Below are positions 1-8,084 of a stretch of DNA of 35,993 nt, piece after piece (positions within the stretch are counted from its first letter, which is position 1; every line of letters starts with the position of its first letter). Below the pieces are notes generated by a model that ran no database searches, was not told the origin of the DNA, and saw only the letters and a list, made by a program, of their open reading frames with translations. The translations under genes and the position numbers were made by a program. This DNA is from Planctomycetota bacterium (lineage in GTDB: Bacteria > Planctomycetota > UBA1135), in NCBI GenBank assembly GCA_027623295.1, contig JAQBXR010000022.1, forward strand, positions 1-35,993, in the 5' to 3' direction.

Positions 1-563
1 TCGGCGAAAGCCAGACCGGCAGCAATCATGCCTTGGTCGGTGACTTGGTTACGGCGCAGATAGGTGAGTAACTCCTGTCTATCCATAGGCGCCCAACCGA
101 GCGCAAACTCCTTCCAACTCGCTTCAGGAATACTGCGGTCGAGTAGATACTTGCGCGCGCCATCTCCGGCGGCGGTGTAAAGCTGCTCGACAAAAAACTT
201 TCGCGCCCACTGCAAAGCTTCGCGCGCTTCTTCGCGTTCGGTGCGCTCTTCAGGGCGTCCACCACGAAACACCTGCGGCATCTGCATGCCCGCCATGTCG
301 GCCAAAACACTCAGCGCCTCGAAAAACTCCAGGCCCTCGGTTTCGCGCACGAAGGTGATGGCATCTCCGCCCTGACCGCAGCCGAAACACTTGAAGGAGT
401 TGCGCCCCGGATTCACCGTAAACGATGGCGTCTTCTCAGCATGGAAGGGACACAATCCCCAATAGCGATTGCCTTTGCGGGTCAATTGAACCTTCTGCCC
501 CACCACCGATTCGATGGGGATGCGCTCTTTCATGTCGTCGAGGAAGGTGTTCAGGTCGCTCAT
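1..563 (-). CDS. dnaG: DNA primase DnaG, N-terminal part (cut by window edge)
   Basis: DnaG makes the RNA primers for replication. The frame is open from an ATG at 563 to the window edge, giving the first 187 residues. The protein begins MSDLNTFLDDMKERI and carries the CHC2 zinc ribbon, with ligands C38, H41, C59 and C62 in LCPFHAEKTPSF and FKCFGCGQGGD. The segment after it (FVRETEGLEFFEALSVLA) is also typical of primase. The TOPRIM core and the helicase-binding C terminus lie outside the window. It is the last visible gene of the long minus-strand run, 59 bases after rsmA. An AGGAGG-like stretch lies about 35-40 bases upstream of the ATG, too far to be its ribosome site. The identification is certain from the zinc ribbon and its context. 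Confidence 0.95.
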   Translation of the reverse strand, partial: MSDLNTFLDDMKERIPIESVVGQKVQLTRKGNRYWGLCPFHAEKTPSFTVNPGRNSFKCFGCGQGGDAITFVRETEGLEFFEALSVLADMAGMQMPQVFRGGRPEERTEREEAREALQWARKFFVEQLYTAAGDGARKYLLDRSIPEASWKEFALGWAPMDRQELLTYLRRNQVTDQGMIAAGLAFA

Positions 564-622
564 TGCAATGACCAGGGGGGAATGGGGATTCCCGACCTCC
601 TAATCTAACATTTACAACGCTG

Positions 623-1468
623 CTAGGTGCTTTCTACACGCGCCAATGCAGCGCGCCACACCGCTGGAACGATGGCGCCCGGCCGTACTTTCGGGTCGAC
701 ACCTTCAGCCTCGAGGGCACTGGCCCAATGGGGGTATTCTTTGCCCAATCGCCCCAACAAGGCTTTCCGACGTTGCCCAAAAGCGAAGCGCAGCACCTCA
801 CTGAGCGCCCTCTCCGACGCCGTCGCCAAGGCCGTGTCTTTCGGACGCAACTGCAAAAACGCCGAATCGATCTTCGGGCGCGGCCAGAACACTTCCGGCG
901 GCAGGCGACGTCCGGTTTGTGCTTCAAAGGCAAAGTGCAGGCGGATGGACAAGGGGCTCCATTCTTCTTTTGCGGCTGGACCGGCAGCCTTATCGGCCAC
1001 TTCCCGTTGCAGGAGCAGGGTGGCGCCCGAGATCAGTCGTCCGGGAAGGCGTCCGAGGAAGGGTCCGGAAATCGCATAAGGCAAATTCGCCACTAAACGT
1101 GGTGGCCTATCTAGCCCTGCCCACCACGCTTCCACTTGTGGATGCATGGTTTCATCGGGGCCAAGAATGTCGCCCTCAATCAAAGTTAAGCGGCCATCTT
1201 CCAACTCCTCCACAAAACGTTCGCGCAGGAGGCGCAGGAATCCGTGATCCAACTCCACCGCCACCACTTTGGCACCAGCCTTCAACAGCTCAAAGGTTAG
1301 AGCTCCGGCACCCGGGCCGACTTCCAAGACGTCATCGCCAACTTCAACTTCTGCATCGACGGGAATGCGGCTTAACAGCGCTGGGTCGACCAAGAAGTTT
1401 TGCCCAAAGCGCGGGTTCGGGCGCAAACCATGGGACGCAAGTAGATCACGTAAATCGCTGAGCTTCAT
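623..1468 (-). CDS. rsmA: 16S rRNA (adenine1518/1519-N6)-dimethyltransferase RsmA (KsgA)
   Basis: RsmA dimethylates two adjacent adenines in the 3' hairpin of 16S rRNA late in small-subunit assembly, using SAM. The 281-residue product shows the family signature in order: NPRFGQNFLVD (residues about 22-32), the SAM-binding VLEVGPGAGALTFELL, the acidic VAVELD, the catalytic NLPYAIS, and the C-terminal FWPRPKIDSAF. The frame could extend upstream to 1609, but the ATG at 1468 starts the protein where the family starts. It also overlaps the stop of the preceding lipoprotein gene as ATGA, so translation is probably coupled. Length is normal. The start is well supported. Confidence 0.96.
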   Translation of the reverse strand: MKLSDLRDLLASHGLRPNPRFGQNFLVDPALLSRIPVDAEVEVGDDVLEVGPGAGALTFELLKAGAKVVAVELDHGFLRLLRERFVEELEDGRLTLIEGDILGPDETMHPQVEAWWAGLDRPPRLVANLPYAISGPFLGRLPGRLISGATLLLQREVADKAAGPAAKEEWSPLSIRLHFAFEAQTGRRLPPEVFWPRPKIDSAFLQLRPKDTALATASERALSEVLRFAFGQRRKALLGRLGKEYPHWASALEAEGVDPKVRPGAIVPAVWRAALARVEST

Positions 1469-2238
1469 GGTTGCGCGAGAGCTGTGCAGAAATCTTCCGG
1501 AGCCCCTTCCAGGCGCAACTCCTCCGCCAAACCGATGCGGTAATTCGCGCGCCATTGCACCATGTGTTGCATAGCCTGCTTCTGTTCGGAACGCGTGAGC
1601 TGGGGCCACAGAGGAAGCACCACTTGCAGCAGATAGACATCAGCATCAGCGAAGTAGCGAAAGCCGACATCTTCCGCGCGTTCTTCCGGCAGCATTTCGA
1701 GTTGCCCGGTTACTCCAGAACTGGCATCGCGGGTGGCGAAAGAACCACCACTGGCGTAATGAATCTCCAAGGTTGGGTCGACGCACCACTCACGCACATT
1801 ACCGAGCACATCGTAGGCCCCTAGCGATGTTTTACCGCGTTCAAATACGCCAACTGGAAGGCGTCGACGCAATCCTAACTCCAAACTATTCCGGGCCGTT
1901 TCTGGAACCACAAATCCGCCGCGACCCGAAGTGGCTAACTGCTGCCATTCCCATTGCGTCGGCAAGCGCATTTGATGTTCTTGGCACCATGCCTCCGCTT
2001 CAAAAAAGCTCACCATGGCAACTGGAAGGTTACGTTCGGTACGGCGAACCTCTAAGCCGTATTCCTCTTGAGTCACCTCAAAACGCCCGGCCAAAGACCA
2101 GGTGCGTTGAAAGGGAGCCGGCTCCAACAAAAGCATAAATTCTAAACGCGCAATCTCTTCCGGAAGAGGTTGCACCGCAGAGCGAGAACAGGCCCCAACC
2201 CCGAGCAAAAGCATCAGGATTAGGGCCTGTCGGTTCAT
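1465..2238 (-). CDS. Lipoprotein with SUMF1/FGE-type fold, catalytic cysteines absent
   Basis: The 257-residue protein has a lipoprotein signal (MNRQALILMLLLGVGAC, lipid Cys17), so it should be membrane-anchored outside the cytoplasm. The middle holds formylglycine-generating-enzyme (SUMF1) hallmarks: RLPTQWEWQQLA, GNVREWCVD, GGSFATRD and VGFRYF. True sulfatase-activating enzymes carry a Cys pair shortly after the GGS motif. Here that stretch has no Cys, so I infer a non-catalytic SUMF1 module, as is common in kinase-linked and secretion-linked proteins. No sulfatase gene is nearby. A C-terminal helical tail (about residues 195-257) is not part of the core fold. The gene is coupled to rsmA by an ATGA overlap. 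Confidence 0.75.
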   Translation of the reverse strand: MNRQALILMLLLGVGACSRSAVQPLPEEIARLEFMLLLEPAPFQRTWSLAGRFEVTQEEYGLEVRRTERNLPVAMVSFFEAEAWCQEHQMRLPTQWEWQQLATSGRGGFVVPETARNSLELGLRRRLPVGVFERGKTSLGAYDVLGNVREWCVDPTLEIHYASGGSFATRDASSGVTGQLEMLPEERAEDVGFRYFADADVYLLQVVLPLWPQLTRSEQKQAMQHMVQWRANYRIGLAEELRLEGAPEDFCTALAQP

Positions 2239-2264
2239 CGGACCGGAAAAGTAGTTCCTCAGAA

Positions 2265-2822
2265 CTACTCGCCGTGGACCATGTCGACCACGCTTGCAGT
2301 CACGCCACTCTTGGAACCTTTCACCATATCGATGGCAAATGCGACTCCGAACAACATGAGAATGCTGGTCACGATCACGGCAGCGCGCATGCCACCACCT
2401 TCGTCGGCGGTATGTGCAACAGCTGCAGCCGCAGCACCACGACGGGCACCAGAAACGCCATTGCCACCAGATGCGGAACGGCGTGCAGGTGCAGATTCCT
2501 CAGCAACCTCCAGCTCTTCCACTTCGTCGTCGAGCAAAGTGTCTTCTTCGGAAAGCTGGGTAGTTGCCATGCCTTCGTCGTCGGCTTCGTCGAGGATGAG
2601 ATCTTCGACTTCAAGGACTTCACCGGCGTCGGCTTCTGCAACCGAACCACCAATACCAAGTTGAGAGGCGACCTTAGCAACGTCTTCCACGCGCAAGCGC
2701 ATGTTGGAGCCTTCGCGGAAGGCACGAATCTCACCAGCCGAAATCAGGCGTTTAAGATCCTCTTCCTCGAGCTCGAGTTTCTTGAGGGCTTCGTCAAATG
2801 ATGAAAATTCGCTTTCGCTCAC
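2265..2822 (-). CDS. HTH-domain protein with acidic linker and single membrane helix
   Basis: This 185-residue protein has an N-terminal excisionase/MerR-type winged HTH (about residues 9-55, FDEALKKLELEEEDLKRL then EIRAFREGSNMRLRVEDV). A strongly acidic, low-complexity linker follows (about 60-110), then a basic Ala/Gly-rich stretch. One transmembrane helix (about 146-165, AAVIVTSILMLFGVAFAI) precedes a short tail. The layout implies a cytoplasmic DNA- or protein-binding head tethered to the membrane. Proteins of this architecture are, as far as I know, characteristic of Planctomycetota; their function is unknown. The start is a GTG at 2822; no in-frame ATG is available. A sigma70-like promoter lies about 50-80 bases upstream. 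Confidence 0.7.
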   Translation of the reverse strand: MSESEFSSFDEALKKLELEEEDLKRLISAGEIRAFREGSNMRLRVEDVAKVASQLGIGGSVAEADAGEVLEVEDLILDEADDEGMATTQLSEEDTLLDDEVEELEVAEESAPARRSASGGNGVSGARRGAAAAAVAHTADEGGGMRAAVIVTSILMLFGVAFAIDMVKGSKSGVTASVVDMVHGE

Positions 2823-2872
2823 GGTATCAGGTTCTGGGACTATGGGGCTGGGAAGAAGGGTTCCTGCTGGCC

Positions 2873-2901
2873 AGCATAACGGTAGCTGGGTGCGGAGCCA
2901 A
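2873..2901 (-). promoter_or_regulatory. Candidate sigma70 promoter for the HTH-membrane protein gene
   Basis: Read on the minus strand, TTGGCT (2896-2901) is followed after 17 bases by TATGCT (2873-2878). Each box matches four of six consensus positions. It lies in the 86-base gap upstream of the GTG at 2822, one of the few real gaps in this gene run. It may start a separate transcript for the HTH protein, SUMF1 lipoprotein, rsmA and dnaG. Confidence 0.4.
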
Positions 2902-2908
2902 GGATACG

Positions 2909-3295
2909 TTATCCGTCGGTCTTTGTGCTGTCTTCGGGCTGGAGAATGCCAGATTTCAAAAACTCGGCCTCGAGCTCCTGATGGGTGAAATCGGATTCGT
3001 CGTGATAGCCGTCGAGCATGGTGTCGAGCTCAATGTTGCGCGCCCCCACAAATTGAAGGCGATGAGAGTTAGTCGCGCCACCGCGGGCCTCGTAAACCGC
3101 CAGATGCTGGGTTTCCTGGTCCAGGACATAAAGCAAGGACACGCCTTCTTGATACGGCCCTGTAACCGCCACATAGCGCTTTCCGCTGTCTGCGAAGGAG
3201 GCCTCGACCGAGCTAGGGCTCAAGAGGTGCAGGCTAATGGCGCCCAGCAAGAAAGCTGTGAGGACCATGAGGGTGCGGGTAAGGAAAGTGTTCAT
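2909..3295 (-). CDS. Small secreted/anchored protein of unknown function
   Basis: The 128-residue product has an N-terminal hydrophobic segment (about residues 8-26, a signal peptide or anchor). A short beta-rich domain follows, with YVAVTGPYQEGVSLLYVLD, HLAVYEARGG and LQFVGARNIELD, and an acidic C-terminal tail. The repeated Y-V/L-A-V-Y pattern suggests a small beta-sheet domain displayed outside the membrane. I recognise no enzyme motif. The start overlaps the stop of the upstream CNNM-like gene by four bases, so it belongs to the same transcription unit. The function is unknown. Confidence 0.7.
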   Translation of the reverse strand: MNTFLTRTLMVLTAFLLGAISLHLLSPSSVEASFADSGKRYVAVTGPYQEGVSLLYVLDQETQHLAVYEARGGATNSHRLQFVGARNIELDTMLDGYHDESDFTHQELEAEFLKSGILQPEDSTKTDG

Positions 3296-4236
3296 GATTC
3301 GAAAGCGGTAGGAAGGGGGCTTGGCTCGAAGAGCCGGGCTAGAGCATATTCTAGATCACATAGTCCCGCCCATTCCCCCGGTTTCTCAACCCAAGCGAAG
3401 GCGACACCCAAAGCGCGGAGCCGTGTGAGGGCTCCAGCGAGGTCGAGATCGGCGGACAGGCTGGGGAGCGGTAAGGCGAGGTCGCTGAGCGAGGCCTTGG
3501 CGTCGGCGGTAGCAAGGCGGGAGCCGAGTAGCAGACAGGGAGGTCCCTTCGGCTTTTTCACTAAAGCAAGGGTGGCGGTGGTGGTGGCCAAATCTTCGCG
3601 TGCCGCTTTAAGACTCAGGTTGGCTTGAAACTCCGGTAAATCAAACCGCAAAAAAGGCTGCAACCCTTGGCCACGCGAGTCCAGTGCACGCAGAGCGGCG
3701 GACATCACGCGGGCTTCTCCGGGCGGGTGTTGCTCGCCTTCTTGGAGCAAGGCTTCGAATTGGCGTCGCGCGAGGACCGATGCGCCCGCACCCCCTTCTA
3801 GTGTCGAGGCAAGCCAAGCCAAAGGCGCGGTGAGTGGCCAGAACACAATCCGCGCTAAGGCAAGCGGAGCCGCAAGCCCGAACAGACGTCGCGGGTTTGC
3901 CAGCAGCAGTTGTTTGGGGAAAACTTCGCCGAAAAGGAACATGAGTGGGGTTAGGAACAGTGCACCCCAGAACTCGGCTCCTTCCAGGCCGAAGCTCGCA
4001 CATAATTTACCGGCGGCTTTCACCGCGGTATCGTTGGCTAGGTTGTTGCCAATGAGCAAGGTAGCGAGGAAAGCACTAGGCGAACGCACTACGCTTTCAA
4101 GTAATGCGGCGGCGCGGGAACGCCTGGCTTCGTGGCGCAGACGCAAACGGTTGATGCCATAGAAACCGGTTTCCGAACCGGAGAACATAGCGGATGCAGC
4201 AATCGCAAACACGAGAAGCAAGATGAGACTAGTCAT
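3292..4236 (-). CDS. CNNM/DUF21-type membrane protein, short form
   Basis: The 314-residue integral membrane protein starts with the DUF21 (CNNM transmembrane) domain. It shows the signature FSGSETGFYGINRLRLRHEA (about residues 19-38), then LIGNNLAND and the FLFGEVFPKQLLLANP motif. DUF21 proteins with CBS domains are linked to Mg2+ or Co2+ transport (CorC, CNNM). Here the cytosolic part (about 165-314) is divergent: I see no clear CBS pair and no CorC_HlyC domain. It is the shorter half of a tandem pair, overlapping its fuller paralogue upstream by eight bases. The two may form one heteromeric transporter. Confidence 0.8.
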   Translation of the reverse strand: MTSLILLLVFAIAASAMFSGSETGFYGINRLRLRHEARRSRAAALLESVVRSPSAFLATLLIGNNLANDTAVKAAGKLCASFGLEGAEFWGALFLTPLMFLFGEVFPKQLLLANPRRLFGLAAPLALARIVFWPLTAPLAWLASTLEGGAGASVLARRQFEALLQEGEQHPPGEARVMSAALRALDSRGQGLQPFLRFDLPEFQANLSLKAAREDLATTTATLALVKKPKGPPCLLLGSRLATADAKASLSDLALPLPSLSADLDLAGALTRLRALGVAFAWVEKPGEWAGLCDLEYALARLFEPSPLPTAFES

Positions 4237-5425
4237 GAGTCTCCTCCACGCGCAAGTGCAATAAAAGGGGTCTCGTTTCCGAACACTCAGCTACAGTCAG
4301 ATGGAAACGTTTGCCTTCATTCTCCAGAACGACGGCATCGCCAAGCTTTGCCATACGTTCTAGTTTCTCTGCAACCAGTCCGCCGATTGTGTCGACGCGG
4401 ACATCGGAAAGACCGGGGTCGCCAAAACGATCTTCGAAGTCGTGCAAAGGCAGGACCGCGTCGATTTCCCACGCGCCACCACTGACACGGCGAATCGGAT
4501 GGCGACCAGAATCGTCCGAAAGGTTAAGACGATTGAGCAGAGTATCTGCCCAACGTCCACGCTGGATGATGCCGACAGACATTCCGTATTCATCCACCAA
4601 TAATATGAATGGCGCGCCGCTTTGACTGAGCAATTGCGCTCCGTTGGCGACTGGAGCGACCTCCGGAAGGATAGGGACCTTGCGCATGGCATCGCGCACC
4701 ACGGCTCCTTTAGGCAAACGTGCACGATCAAGAATGCCTTGCACCTCGCCGTCTTCCGCGACCACCGCCGCCCACGGGATGCCGTCGGACTCCATTTGAC
4801 GCAGTGCCAAACTCAGTGGCTGATTAGGGGAAATTTGCGGCACACTGGCCAAGGGACGACGTAGAGCACCAGCGCGTAACTCGCCCAATTCAAGTAAATG
4901 CCTCACCAACTCCATTTCAGAACGGCTGAGAACTTCCTGATGTTCCTCTTCCAGCAAGTCCGCAGCTTCACTGGAATCGAGCGGCTCTTGGCGCTCCACA
5001 TGCCCCGCCCAACTACGGCCGAAGGGACGCAAGAGAGGCCCCAGCAATAAGTGGAAACCAGCAACCGGCAACAGCAAAACTTTCCCACTGACATCCGGAA
5101 AGCGATGCGCCAAAACCTTCGGCAAGATTTCTCCAAATACCACAAGGGCAAGCACCGCACCGATTTCAATGAGGGTGCCCGTGGTGGAGTCAAAGGGTCC
5201 TGCCCAGTGGTGAGTTGCGGCGAAAAAGCCCAAGTTCACAATGAGGTTCACCAGCAGAATGGTGGTGAGCACGCCGACCTGATCTTTGAGCAACAGAGTC
5301 GCCACGCGTGGAACTTTGCGATTCCGTCCGCCTTCCGCAGCGAGGGTGAACAAGGAAGCCTCCGCCCCAGAGAAGCAGGCCGATGTCAACAGCAAGCCAA
5401 CCATGCCAAGCAAGGATCCGTTCAT
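4229..5425 (-). CDS. CNNM/CorC family protein (DUF21, CBS pair, transporter-associated domain)
   Basis: The 398-residue protein is the complete member of the tandem pair. It has a DUF21 membrane domain (about 1-150, with CFSGAEASLFTL and VVFGEILPKVLAHRFP). A CBS pair follows (about 195-300, including PWAAVVAEDGEVQGILDR and PFILLVDEYGMSVGII). A C-terminal CorC_HlyC domain (about 310-398) contains DTIGGLVAEKLERM and GDAVVLENEGKRFHL. Family members, often annotated as hemolysins, act in Mg2+/Co2+ homeostasis; CBS domains usually bind adenine nucleotides. It overlaps the histidine kinase stop upstream and the second DUF21 gene downstream. Confidence 0.88.
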   Translation of the reverse strand: MNGSLLGMVGLLLTSACFSGAEASLFTLAAEGGRNRKVPRVATLLLKDQVGVLTTILLVNLIVNLGFFAATHHWAGPFDSTTGTLIEIGAVLALVVFGEILPKVLAHRFPDVSGKVLLLPVAGFHLLLGPLLRPFGRSWAGHVERQEPLDSSEAADLLEEEHQEVLSRSEMELVRHLLELGELRAGALRRPLASVPQISPNQPLSLALRQMESDGIPWAAVVAEDGEVQGILDRARLPKGAVVRDAMRKVPILPEVAPVANGAQLLSQSGAPFILLVDEYGMSVGIIQRGRWADTLLNRLNLSDDSGRHPIRRVSGGAWEIDAVLPLHDFEDRFGDPGLSDVRVDTIGGLVAEKLERMAKLGDAVVLENEGKRFHLTVAECSETRPLLLHLRVEETHD

Positions 5426-6933
5426 ACGTTGCTTGCCGGACTCTGCATATCCGAACTCATCTCAGGGAATTCAAGCACCACTTCAAACCCGCCACTCTCT
5501 AAGTTGCGCGCTTCAATGCTACCGCCAAGGCGCTGCATGGTGGCATGCGCTAAAGCCAAACCAAGTCCGGTGCCGCGTCCGACATCTTTCGAGGTAAAGA
5601 ACGGCTCAAAAAGATGCGGCAAGATTTCATCGGGTGCGCCAGGACCGTTATCGGTGAGCGTGATGCGCGCCACGCCTTCGACACTATACCGTCCAGCGAT
5701 GCAAATGTGCCCTGCTGCCTGCGCTTCGGGCAAATCGAGTGCATCAAAGGCGTTCTGCAAGAGGTTCAACAGGAGCGGAAATAAGTCACCGCGTGCTGCT
5801 GGAACTTCAAAGGAATCGTCTTCGAAATCAACTTCAAACTGGGTGCCGTCCACGCGACTGGCAAGGAAGAGGCGTAGGTCTACGACTAACGGAACCACAT
5901 TGCAAAGTGAGGTTTCAGCTTTGCCGGGCGAGAGTTCCAAGAGGCGTTGCACCAAATCGCGAATGCGCTCTAAAGCCTCTTGCATGAGGTCGCCGTACTG
6001 CTCGGCTTCGGCGCTCTTGGCATCGCGACGCAGGACTTCCAAGCCGAACAGGGCGCCGGCAAGTGGGCTATTAATTTCATGCGCAACACCGGCCGCCAAG
6101 GCCCCCATGGCAGCCATGCGCTCGCGGTGCGCAACCAGGCGGTTCGCAGCCTCCGTGCGTTTAGTCGCTGCAGCAACCTCCGACTCCAACTCTCCCTGAA
6201 AACCTTGAATGCGTTGCATCATGGCGCTGAAAGAACGCGACAAGTTCACCACCTCGGTCGCGCCCCCTTCCGGGAGCTTCATTTCCTGCCTGCCCCCATC
6301 GAAGGATTGGGTGGCCTCGACCAAACGCTCGACCGGGCGCAAAACCAAACGGCTGAGCATCCACATAATCAACAAGGCAACAATGAAGGTGCTCAAAATC
6401 GCTGCGAGCAAAACACTGTCAATCAAACTGCCACGCTCTTCGCCTAAGCGCATGTCTACATACAAGCCACCTGAAGGATGCTGTTCCCCCGCAAAGGGCT
6501 GATACGCCGAAAGTGGAATCGCTAAGCCACTCGCCACTGAAACTGGACGATCCTTTTCCGTAGCGACCACCACCGCCTGCATGATTTCCTCAATCGGGAA
6601 GTCTGCCTTGCGATTGCGCCTGCCCAGCGGATTCAAAAAGGTGCCGACCGGGACTTTCGCGCCATCCAAATCCAACACGCGCGTGTCCAGAATGATGGCA
6701 TCTTCAAATTGCGACCAAAGCGGCCAATCTAACATTTTGGCCAGATCCTCGATTTCGGTGGGCCGGAAGCGCGGGATGGTTAGCTGAGCTAACCGATCTT
6801 CCAGTTCCACCAGGCGTTGGTCCTCAAAACCAATGCGTTCGGTTTCTCGACTTGCAACCCACCAGGCCAGGCTGCCCAACACAATTGCGTTGACCAGAAC
6901 CAGCCCCAGAATAAGCCGAAGCCTCAGGCTCAT
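5422..6933 (-). CDS. Membrane sensor histidine kinase
   Basis: The 503-residue kinase has an N-terminal membrane helix (about 7-26), a periplasmic sensor region (about 30-170), a second helix (about 172-193) and a HAMP-like linker. The HisKA box GVAHEINSPLAG carries phospho-acceptor His285. The ATPase domain shows the N box LLNLLQNAFDALD, the G1 box DNGPGAP, FEPFFTSK and the G2 box GTGLGLA. No response regulator gene is adjacent. It follows pilC with an ATGA overlap, so it may sense a signal linked to the pilus/secretion system or control its expression. The partner is unknown. All catalytic boxes look intact. Confidence 0.92.
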   Translation of the reverse strand: MSLRLRLILGLVLVNAIVLGSLAWWVASRETERIGFEDQRLVELEDRLAQLTIPRFRPTEIEDLAKMLDWPLWSQFEDAIILDTRVLDLDGAKVPVGTFLNPLGRRNRKADFPIEEIMQAVVVATEKDRPVSVASGLAIPLSAYQPFAGEQHPSGGLYVDMRLGEERGSLIDSVLLAAILSTFIVALLIMWMLSRLVLRPVERLVEATQSFDGGRQEMKLPEGGATEVVNLSRSFSAMMQRIQGFQGELESEVAAATKRTEAANRLVAHRERMAAMGALAAGVAHEINSPLAGALFGLEVLRRDAKSAEAEQYGDLMQEALERIRDLVQRLLELSPGKAETSLCNVVPLVVDLRLFLASRVDGTQFEVDFEDDSFEVPAARGDLFPLLLNLLQNAFDALDLPEAQAAGHICIAGRYSVEGVARITLTDNGPGAPDEILPHLFEPFFTSKDVGRGTGLGLALAHATMQRLGGSIEARNLESGGFEVVLEFPEMSSDMQSPASNV

Positions 6934-8078
6934 GCCTGCGCGCCGAATTCCTCCAGCAGCTTGAACAGTGGCAGGAAGAGAGCAAGTGCAATCGAGCCCA
7001 CAAGCCCGGCAAGCACAATCAACATGATTGGCTCAATTAACTTGAGCATGTTGTCAAGGGAACGCGTGTATTGCTCTTCATAGCTTTCGCCAATGCGCAT
7101 ACACATGCGATCCAGTTCACCCGTTTCTTCACCCACCTCCACCATGGCCACAACCAAGTCATCGAAACGTCCGGTCGAAGCTAGGGATGCAGCAATCGCT
7201 TCACCCTCGCGGACTTCTTCTTGAATGTCGTCGATGGACTCGCGGTAAACCTCATTGGTGAGGGCGCCGCGGGTAATGTCAAAGGCTTCGAGGTGAGGCA
7301 CACCACTGGCAATCAAAGTGCCGAAGGTGGTAGCGAAGCGCGAAACCTGGCTCTTCTCAGTCAAAGCGCCAATCACCGGCAAGCGGAGGAAAACACTATG
7401 ACAGTTGCGGCGGTATCCATAGCCGCGACGGTAAAGCGCCATGTGAGTGATCCACAGAAGGGTGGGCAAACCCAAAATCAGATACCAGAACCTCTGCATG
7501 AACTCGGAGGTATCAATCATGAACTGGGTGAGCTTAGGAAGCTCCATGTCCATGTCAACGTACAGTTCCGCGAATTTAGGAATCACGAACAGCATGAGCG
7601 CGGAGACCACCGAAATCGCAACCACGAAAATCACGATTGGATAAGTCAAAGCCGACTTGGTTTTATCGCGCACCGCTTGTGAACGCTCCAAGAAGTTCGC
7701 TAGGCGATCAAACACTTTGTCCAACACACCGCCGGCTTCACCCGCGCGCGCCATGTTGACGTAAAGCTCATCGAAGACTTCCGGAGTCTGCGCCAAGGCA
7801 TCGGAAAGGGGTTGCCCTTCCTCCACCAAATCGCCTGCATCTAGAATCGAATCTTTGAAACGACCTTCAGGCCACTGGTCCGCCAAGATTCGCAGGTTGC
7901 GCAAAATCGGCAAGCCAGCCTCCGTCATGGTGGCGAGCATGCGCGTGAACTGCACAATGTGCTTGAGCGGCACCTTGCGTTTGACCAAGACGGAGCCCTC
8001 TCTGGCGGGGCCGTCGGCCTGAGAGCTACCGCCGGAAGGGCGGGAAGCTGCGGGTACCTTGCGCTGGATTCGAGCCAT
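6930..8078 (-). CDS. pilC: Type IV pilus / type II secretion inner-membrane platform protein (PilC/GspF)
   Basis: PilC/GspF is the inner-membrane platform on which the assembly ATPase acts. The 382-residue protein has two T2SF repeats. The first begins FTRMLATMTEAGLPILRNLRI and ends before the long helix at SALTYPIVIFVVAISVVSAL. The second begins FATTFGTLIASGVPHLEAFD, with GELDRMCMRIGESYEEQ near its end. Three membrane segments fall at about residues 150-175, 205-225 and 350-375. The N terminus is basic and cytoplasmic. The gene lies six bases after the PilB/GspE gene, consistent with a functional pair. Confidence 0.93.
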   Translation of the reverse strand: MARIQRKVPAASRPSGGSSQADGPAREGSVLVKRKVPLKHIVQFTRMLATMTEAGLPILRNLRILADQWPEGRFKDSILDAGDLVEEGQPLSDALAQTPEVFDELYVNMARAGEAGGVLDKVFDRLANFLERSQAVRDKTKSALTYPIVIFVVAISVVSALMLFVIPKFAELYVDMDMELPKLTQFMIDTSEFMQRFWYLILGLPTLLWITHMALYRRGYGYRRNCHSVFLRLPVIGALTEKSQVSRFATTFGTLIASGVPHLEAFDITRGALTNEVYRESIDDIQEEVREGEAIAASLASTGRFDDLVVAMVEVGEETGELDRMCMRIGESYEEQYTRSLDNMLKLIEPIMLIVLAGLVGSIALALFLPLFKLLEEFGAQA

Positions 8079-8084
8079 CGGGTG

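Noticed and set aside
623-1461. Long plus-strand frames opposite rsmA
   Set aside because: They mirror a strongly conserved gene and encode low-complexity Arg/Pro/Ser sequence, as shadow frames do.
2274-3628. Plus-strand frames opposite the HTH-membrane and small secreted protein genes
   Set aside because: They lack recognisable domains and arise from the skewed codon use of the minus-strand genes.
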